Positions 56,992-64,000 of a DNA stretch of 64,000 nt are shown piece after piece (the stretch's first letter is position 1; each line of letters begins with the position of its first letter). The notes under the pieces are model-generated. The model ran no database searches. It was not told the origin of the DNA and saw nothing but the letters and a program-made list of their open reading frames with translations. The translations under genes were made by a program, and so were the position numbers. This DNA comes from Arctopsyche grandis. Lineage: Eukaryota > Arthropoda > Insecta > Trichoptera > Hydropsychidae. The stretch spans positions 23,697,206 through 23,761,205 of the forward strand of contig NC_135360.1 in assembly GCF_051622035.1 (NCBI RefSeq), given 5' to 3'.

Positions 56992-57004
56992 CATATTACA
57001 TATT

Positions 57005-57250
57005 AACCAGCAACATAGATCATGAGTTCTATCCCTGGCTTTGTTGCTGGCCAAACCTTGGATATGTGACTCCAGGGTCGATCGTTTCCTTTCAGAGTTT
57101 GCCAATTTATCTGATTTCATTGGAAACGTTTTCAACAAATTGGCAATCCTGTAATATTTCTCACAAAATTTGGATTTACAGCGTCTCATAATTTCTCAAA
57201 AAATTGTCCATAAATGTCTCTATGATGATTGTAATGTTTGATGATCGATA
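57005..57250 (+). mobile_element. SINE copy C, diverged
   Basis: Shares gcaacatagatcatgagttc-type head sequence, then gtcgatcgtttcctttcagagtttgcc and cataaatgtctctatgatg with the other SINE copies. The tail is lost. Confidence 0.65.
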
Positions 57251-57620
57251 TTTGTAATTCTCCTAGAATAATACCCATGTACAATGTTAACCATATGTAT
57301 ATGTCAAATTAATAATGAAAACGATCGCATAAAAACCCAAATTTCGTTAGACGAAAAAATCGAAAGCGAAGTAAGGAGAGGGTAGTAAAAATGGGTATAC
57401 ATACATATATGTACCTGTATAAATCAATAAATAAAAATGGTTCCCGGGAGAATTGCACCCAATAAAAAGGAACAGCACACAGATAATATAATATGCATAT
57501 AAATACCCCTTGACACTTTTTTTGTGGAATTTTATTGCGTTAGTTCTTCTTGAACTTCTTTGAAAGTTTGGATGCTTCGAGAGTACGGCTCTCTTGAGTG
57601 CATTTATCCAATCACCATTA

Positions 57621-57888
57621 GGGCGAAATCACACAGGACGGAGGCGGCACATGGTTTTTTTTAGATACTTTTAAACATGTGAAAAAATGTAGTATGCCTG
57701 GCACACATTCAAGGCACGCCCTGCATATACCGTCCTAAAAATCACCCCATGGAGTGTTTTCGGTAAAATTTTATCCTTACTTGACAGTGATCGATAACGG
57801 TGTATCCCATATTTGAAGAAATATAGGAGAACCCCACAGCGGGGAGCCAAGCACACGGCGTGCCGTTCTTCCCTGTGTGATTTCGCCC
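57621..57888. mobile_element. Harbinger-like MITE, reverse copy
   Basis: Same ends (gggcgaaatcacac) as 44731-44973 but in the opposite orientation. Flanks are TTA on the left and TCA on the right, an imperfect duplication. Shared internal text includes agccaagcacacggcgtgcc read on the minus strand. Confidence 0.7.
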
Positions 57889-57894
57889 TCACAT

Positions 57895-59140
57895 ATCACC
57901 TACTAAGTGCAAGATTAGATGGTAATTTGGCTAAATTCAGTGATGCAGTTTTGTACCTCGTATTCTAATAGGATAAACTATACAACGTATAAAAGTTTAA
58001 AATCAAGCTCAATTCCTTTTCAAAATCATGCGATGTAATGCCAACAGGTAAAATATTAGGAGAAAATATAACTAAATGAACTTACAATTGAAAGGCAGTT
58101 GATTGCAGTACAAGTATGAAGAAATATCATCTTATTGAGTCTTGTGTAAATGTCAGCCACCATTTTGTTCTAAGGACGCAATATCTATTTACATATAACT
58201 ATATGTATTAGGAACTGTATTGCGATCCTGGTTCGTTAAGACTTTCTTGAGAGCGTACACTGTTCTGCCGATACAGTGGTTGGCTTTGGGTCAAGCAACC
58301 ACTCAATCGAGCTACATTATGCAATACTTTGCGATCAAGTAAGTAGTTAGTGGGCGTGTCAACGTATTAAATAAGAGCAGATGCGTAAAGGTGCGTGATA
58401 AATTAACCGGTTCCACCTGGACCTTAAATTTGAACACCAGACCCCAAGTTAGAAATGGCTTCCGTTAGGCGATCGCAACCTCGACATCTTGAATATGGTG
58501 ATGAGGAGAGGTCAACATCACGGCGTCACACATACACACACTACTCACGCTGAGCACTTTTGTGCGTGGAAAAAAAACCGTTCTCGTTTATTATTTATTG
58601 TTCGTCTACGATGTGCAACTTTACGTCGTTTAGCATAACAAATGGTTGCCGACTATGTATGGTCTTCTAAATACATAGTCAAGTTCAGTTGGATGAAGAG
58701 GACATTGTACCTCCTTTAGTTGGTTTTTTTGTCCGTCGACGACCTTCCAGTATGGTCCTAATTGAGCTGGGCGTCATCTTTACGAGGTGGAGGCTTGCGA
58801 GGCCCAGGAATTCTGCGTTAGTCACTCGTACCTGGCCGAGCATCACTCGGTCAGCCGTTTGGAATTCCGATTATCTCCAACCGTCGCGCCAAAAAAAACC
58901 TGATTCGAATGTATCGGGGTTATGTTGTTGTTATTACGCACACATATACACACAGGCAAGACGGGTATCTAATGTTAGATACATACTCGTTGTCATCAAA
59001 CTCATATGCAAGATTTCGTCATCCCATTTTATAATTAGGCACGCGTTTGAGTGCACTCCGGAAAGATAAGACACGTATTAAGAAATACTCTGCCTTATAG
59101 ATGATGTTTTATTAATAAAAATGGAATTTTAACATAGAGA
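57895..59140. other. Intergenic DNA with a possible LTR/PBS remnant
   Basis: On the minus strand at about 58890-58860 the sequence TGGCGCGACGGTTGGAG resembles a primer-binding site, so part of an LTR retrotransposon may be present. No matching second LTR was found. The 126-codon frame at 58689-59069 is unrecognised. Confidence 0.25.
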
Positions 59141-59151
59141 GGAAATCGTAT

Positions 59152-59612
59152 CCAGCAGCATGGCTCGATGGTTGGGCTTTTGCCTAGCACCCAGAAGCAC
59201 CGGGCTCGATCCCGTGAGTTGACCTCGATTGAAAAGAATTTATTCTGAGTAATGCTGCTGGTCAGACTTGGATATTTGTGACTCCTGGTCGATCGTTTCC
59301 TATCAGAGTTTGACAATTTTTCTGATTTCATTTGCTGAAACGGTTTCTCAATTAAATTGACTAAAAACCTTCCTACCTATTTGTCACCTTATAGAGTCAC
59401 CACTATTTGAGTATGATTAATGTACAATAAAATTTATGTACAAGTTAAAATTCATAGACGTCTCGTTAATTTGTGAGTTTTCAGTGTCTCGTAATTCAGC
59501 GACTTATGTATTAAAAAAATGTTGCATTAATAGAAATTGAGCAGGAAGGCGCATTAGGGTTTACCTGTTAGGCGTTCCTGGTATATGTATATGTATATAA
59601 TAAAATATTAAT
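59152..59612 (+). mobile_element. SINE copy D, most complete, tRNA-like head
   Basis: The head has an A-box-like tggctcgatgg (59161-59171) and a B-box-like gggctcgatcccg (59202-59214) at normal tRNA-type spacing. The family body follows, and the tail ggaaggcgcattagggttta ... gcgttcctggtatatg leads into a short TA/A-rich end. This is the layout of a Pol III-transcribed, tRNA-derived SINE. Confidence 0.85.
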
Positions 59613-59699
59613 CATACATATGTCGGAGTACATTTTGGACCCTTCCTTTTTGTAATTAAATTTGGCTAAACTAAAATATGAATATTCACATAATGCCAC

Positions 59700-60195
59700 C
59701 AAGAGTTGAGTCTTCAAAATTGTGGTACTCTACTATATAGGGGTATCTTCCATCAATGTATTTCACCAGTGATGACGTTTGGATATAAAACTTGGGCATT
59801 GAACGCCAAAATGTTACACAAACTCCGATGCACTCAAAGAAAGATGGTACAATGTACGCTGAGCATAACGAGGATACAAAGGAAACGGAATATATTACGT
59901 GGGTGAGAAGTATGACGAGGGTAGTTGATATAGTGAAGATATTGAAATGGCAATGGGCGGGTCACGTAACTAGAATAATGGACAAAAAAAGTACTGGAAT
60001 GGAACCCGAGAGAATGTAAAAAGGGTGAAGGGGGAAGACCACAAGGAAGATGGGTGGATGAAATTGGACAAAAATGTGTACGTGGGGTGAGATGGATGGT
60101 AGTTGCCCTAAACAGACACGAATGGAAGCGTTTTGAAGAGGCATTCATTCAGCAGTAAATGGTGAATGGCTTTTAATGATAATCATGATGATGAC
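59700..60195 (+). mobile_element. RTE LINE 3' end
   Basis: Encodes, with frameshifts, ...MTFGYKTWALNAKMLHK, then WVRSMTRVVDIVKILKWQWA, GHVTRIMDKKST and a tail rich in ATG/AAT (aatgataatcatgatgatg). Same family as 12435-12920, opposite orientation. Confidence 0.85.
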
Positions 60196-60199
60196 TATA

Positions 60200-61425
60200 A
60201 GATTACTCTATGTTCCGCGGAGCCTACCTGATAAAAGCACCAAGGTGGTGGCTGAAAAATTTTAGGTCGTCGAAGTGTTTCGTTGAATATACATATGTAT
60301 ATTGTTGGATCAAAACTAATTTTTAATTATTGATACCTCATTAGTAAAACGAACCTAGGATTAGAACAGGACAAATATTCCAAACTATGACCAGTTTAGG
60401 TTCATCTATAAATATACATATGTACATAGATGTTTTCAATCGTTCACTCGAGGAGTGAATGGTACTGTGTGTATGTACACATACATATAACTATATAAGT
60501 CAGCAATCAATTCCAATTTGTTCCAACAAGTTACATACAATGATCAGAATTGGATTTAAATATTATTTAACGCATTCGAAGTCAATTGGAGCGTATGTAA
60601 ATCAAGCAACCTAAGGTCAAACTCCTACTATTTCAGACTACTATCGCTCGTGACAAGTGTCGGAACACCTGATCAGACCAGACAGGCAATAGTGAAAATT
60701 AAAACTATGAAACTCTATACATGGGATACGTATTTCTGTATGATCATTTATCAAAGTTCCATGATGTAACAACACACACGCCCCCTAAGGTGGGCGTAAC
60801 CGGCCAGTTCGGATAATTTGAACCATCCAACCCCGAACTTATTATCTCTAATATTGAAAAGGGAAATTTGATGTCGGAAATGGGAGATAGAGCCTTTGTG
60901 TTGATTCTAAAATTCCTTTCTAGTTCTCGCGCAGATGTGACCGCCTTGCTACAATACGGGTCAGCCTAGAAACCGGAACGCGAGAAATACTCGCGGAAAC
61001 CACTCATGTTCAATGCGCAGAAGGGCAAGGAGTTTGAACTGAAATCTTAGCGATAATCTATGAAGGAGTTTGACGAAGATGCGAAGGTCCGGTTTCCAAG
61101 CACTGGTGCCGGTCAGGTGTGGTGCAGAGTTGCGAGCTTCCACAATGTCACATGGCTAACTGTACTTGTGCACGCCGACCTCAACTAGCATTTGCGCCAA
61201 ATCTAAACAAAAACATATCCGCATAATGACGCAACTTTTATGAGTCAACCTGTTGTGTTTCTGAATTGGAACTCCTAGCGAAAGCTCCTTCGATGGGCCG
61301 ATTTGCCAAATAGAATACGCTAGGGCCCCCCCGAAGTATTTTCAGCACTTCCCAAAATAAATTTGTTTATAAAAATATTTGTTTACAACAGCAGAATAGA
61401 CTGATATGATATGAATAAGTGCGGT
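60200..61425. other. No gene seen
   Basis: Moderately GC-variable intergenic or intronic DNA. The short frame at 60961-61143 on the minus strand has no recognised features. No repeat copies were matched. Confidence 0.45.
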
Positions 61426-61430
61426 TTCCG

Positions 61431-61765
61431 TCACGAGCCCGAATGTGAAACGCCCGAAAACGCAAATATTGGAAGGCAAAGATCAAAAATCGAAAGATCT
61501 TAAGTCGAAAGATCAATTAAAAAAGGGTGCATGGTAAACGGTACATACTCACTTAATTTGCGCGAGCAGGATACAACAGGAACAAGAGGAACAGGCTTTT
61601 CCTCCCGTATTAATGTGCGCGCGCAGAATCCTGCGCGCGCAAATTAAGTGAGTATGTACCGTTTACCATGCACCCTTTTTTTTTTTTGATCTTTCGATTT
61701 TCGATCTTTGCCTTCCGATATTATCGTTTTCGGGCGTTTCACATTCGGGCCCGTGAGGTAGACCC
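61431..61765. mobile_element. Long palindromic foldback element, copy 2
   Basis: Same arms as 12970-13368 (gaatgtgaaacgcccgaaaa, gtgcatggtaaacggtacat and complements). The centre is shortened to gcgcgcgcagaatcctgcgcgcgc, an almost perfect alternating-purine-pyrimidine hairpin tip. Confidence 0.85.
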
Positions 61766-61769
61766 GAAT

Positions 61770-61928
61770 AAATGATAGTGAAAGGGCTACAGAGTGCGAT
61801 ATTTGAAGTCATCGATGGAATATTTGCAAGGCTGGGCGATGACGGTGACGATGTAATGTCGGAACAAGTAGAAAAGCTTTTCATCCAAAGGAAAGGAGCT
61901 ACCAAGTTTTTTTCCATGGACTTTTAAC
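61770..61928 (+). CDS. Short open frame of 52 codons, unidentified
   Basis: Starts at an ATG a few bases after the palindromic element and encodes MIVKGLQSAIFEVIDGIFAR, then LGDDGDDVMSEQVEKLFIQR and a short end to the stop TAA. Amphipathic composition makes it look like real protein sequence, but there is no recognised family. It may be a fragment of a gene cut by the element. Confidence 0.2.
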
Positions 61929-61929
61929 A

Positions 61930-62990
61930 CGCAAATACTGACTATATTGCTACTATGTATGTATGTATCTATACTAAGGCAACAGATAGGAATGCTTGCT
62001 AAATATGTATGTATGAAGTATAAAGTATATCGCTTGAAGCGTTTATTTTATCATATGAATTTTAACCGATAAATATATTCAAGTAAAAGTATTTATGGTC
62101 GGAGTTCCAATGTGAGAAAAAGATAATTTCGAATTACAAATTCCTTCGTGCATTCCACATATAAAACAAGCTTGTAATAAGGATTTTTAAATCTAATATA
62201 TAATTTCGAAAGAGACTTTGTATATAATATATGTATGTAAGTATTTTTAGTTGGGAATCGAAAACAAGTCAAAGTTTCTATGACGAGGATTCGATTTTTT
62301 TTTCGATTCAAATAATGAATATTTACTATTAGATTCGCCATGTTTAAGCTGTTTATATTACAAATACTGAGCGCAGGTGGGTAAAACAACTAGTATATTA
62401 TAAATCCTATTAATTTTTTCCAGTTATCCTACATAAATTCTTATTTTATCATTTACATTACATTTAGTGTAAGTAGATGTTACATTGAAATTAACAGCAG
62501 TGAAATCATAGTTACACTGACATTTCAGTGAATTCATATCCAATTACACATTCACTGGTTATAGCTATATTTTCATTACGGAAATAACATATTCACTGGC
62601 CTCTATTAGTGAAATTATAATTTTTGACCGTTAAATGATAGTAATACCAACTTAAGATTATTTTATAGAATGCTTTACAATTCAATAATTAATTGATATT
62701 ACGTACTATGAAAATAAAGTATCTGATTACGACGAACCGAATGACGCTTTAACATTCACCCCAAACTGAATGAAACACGCATATTGTCTTCGATAAGATT
62801 ATGTATTTCATAAAGTAAACGACTTTCTTTAAAAATATAATTTTATCAGTTAGCTAGCTAGCGTTCTAATGTACGATGGGATGGTAGTACGACATGTACT
62901 ATCGCATGGTACATTACAAATTCACTATAGCGTTCTAATTACAAATTCACTGAAAAAGTGAATTTGTAATTCTATTACATCTGTACTTGA
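61930..62990. other. No gene; repeats with cactgacatttcagtga
   Basis: At about 62480-62620 the words ttacactgacatttcagtga and tcatatccaattacacattc resemble the left boundary of the 173-bp array at 46050-46080. Short inverted words (attacaaattcact) lie at 62910-62970. Confidence 0.45.
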
Positions 62991-62991
62991 T

Positions 62992-63160
62992 AATCGTTGC
63001 CACAAAAATCGCGAATACGGAATATCTGGTACTCGAGTTCTCGTTAGTAAAATATTTCGCGTGGGGCACTTTCGATTGATGGAGTTTTTGGGTGCCGTTC
63101 CGTGATCGAGATTTTATTGACGTGTGCAAGATCGCTTTTTTCGGAATAATCACTGAACCC
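62992..63160. repeat. Dispersed repeat family X, copy 3
   Basis: Matches 55326-55510 (ttgccacaaaaatcgcgaat, ctcgagttctcgttagta, gttccgtgatcgagatttta, gacgtgtgcaaga). Confidence 0.7.
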
Positions 63161-63231
63161 TGTACTCACTACCTGAGTCAGTGAAATTATAATTTTACTG
63201 ACAATAAAAATTTAAATGTAACATACATATT

Positions 63232-63474
63232 GCACATCGGGGAGAATAACGTCATAACTCAAAAAACCTAACTACAGTATAACGAAAATAAACTTAATTT
63301 TTTTGTGAAATTAGGTTTTTAATTTTTTGGAAATGACATTGCACAATAATTACACTACTGTCATTTCTAAAAAATTAAAAACCTGATTTCCCAAAAAAAA
63401 AAAATTTAAGTATATTTTCGTTATACTGTAAAGTTAGGTTTTTTCATTCGTGACGTTATTCTCCCCGGTGTGCG
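63232..63474. mobile_element. Hairpin MITE, 243 bp
   Basis: Inverted ends gcacatcggggagaataacg / cgttattctccccggtgtgc. The arms continue inward (aaaaacctaac..., attttcgttatactgta and complements) to a loop near 63345. Confidence 0.85.
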
Positions 63475-64000
63475 ATAAGTCCAAGTGTTCACTTTGGTTT
63501 GTTCATGAACATTCTACATAGTTTGTCCATACACGGACTATTGGTTTTAGTTTAAGTGCTAAGGGTCTAAGGTTATTTTCAACTAGAGTCACCAAGTGTC
63601 GTATGAAACTTTTGGCTGTCAAAACCTACGCCATATACATACGCCAAGTATTTAAAAGGGAAATCCTATAGAAACCATATTACAACGTTGCTAAAATTCC
63701 CGTTTTTGCTAGTATTAAAAATATTGTAAATCATTGTAAGCATATATGTACATAGAGGATAGGGAAAACGATTGAGAATACTCAAACTTTTGACTAATAG
63801 TTCGTTTGTCAATTTGTTATTTTGTGTACACTCAAACTGACCAGATTGGTTCGTGTATAAACATATTAGTATGTTCATGAACGAACGAAATGTACACTTG
63901 GACTGTAACATATACATATGTACTAGTTTCTGAACTTAAACTCGAATTAATTGCAGCATTCAAAACGAGAGAAGTTAATGTATCATAAATATAAATCTTT
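63475..64000. other. No gene seen to the window end
   Basis: AT-rich sequence with an imperfect inverted relation between aagtgttcactttggtttgt and its surroundings, and at 63890-63910. No coding sequence. Confidence 0.4.

Noticed and set aside
58689-59069. 126-codon plus-strand frame
   Set aside because: No recognised domain or splice context. It overlaps a possible LTR remnant on the other strand.
59161-59230. Genuine tRNA gene
   Set aside because: A- and B-box-like motifs exist but no clear cloverleaf or acceptor stem was found, and the sequence continues into a repeat body present in other copies, so it is a SINE head.

Overview
The window is AT-rich eukaryotic DNA with short GT-AG introns, many degenerate transposon copies and TTAGG-flavoured repeats. 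A takeout/JHBP-type gene pair, a WNK kinase with a very long glutamine-rich tail and RTE-type LINE tails all point to an insect, most likely a holometabolous one. I cannot place the order securely. All splice models were built by eye from splice consensus, reading-frame continuity and family similarity.

Layout. 1-7.8 kb: a (TA)n tract, inverted-repeat elements, a GC/G-rich island near 0.8-1.2 kb and unexplained intergenic DNA. 7.8-15.4 kb: two tandem takeout/JHBP-domain genes with the same internal exon sizes (229, 128 and 64 nt). They are separated by about 5 kb of insertions: a small non-autonomous LTR element with two near-identical LTRs around tandem arrays, an RTE LINE 3' end and a palindromic element. 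15.8-17.5 kb: an intronless ORF for a two-pass membrane protein with a Cys-rich segment, not recognised. 17.7-19.7 kb (minus): cyclophilin-33/PPIE (RRM plus cyclophilin), convergent with the previous gene. 21.0-22.8 kb (minus): ribosomal protein RpLP0, with two paralogous H/ACA snoRNA candidates in its introns. 22.8-28.7 kb: repeats and a GC-rich island that may be the Wnk promoter. 28.8-41.9 kb: Wnk kinase in 28 coding exons (2402 codons plus stop in my model). 42-64 kb: no convincing coding gene. It holds an orphan Inr+DPE-like promoter near 43.1 kb, possibly the first exon of a gene extending to the right, and a dense collection of MITEs, SINEs, RTE tails, a deleted DDE-transposase element and a 173-bp tandem array.

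Functionally the genes are unrelated: ligand carriers, splicing-associated cyclophilin, ribosome stalk protein and ion-homeostasis kinase. The unusual content is mostly structural: several families of long hairpin elements, insertions datable from target-site duplications or a paralogous empty site, the snoRNA pair with compensatory changes, and the miniature LTR element.
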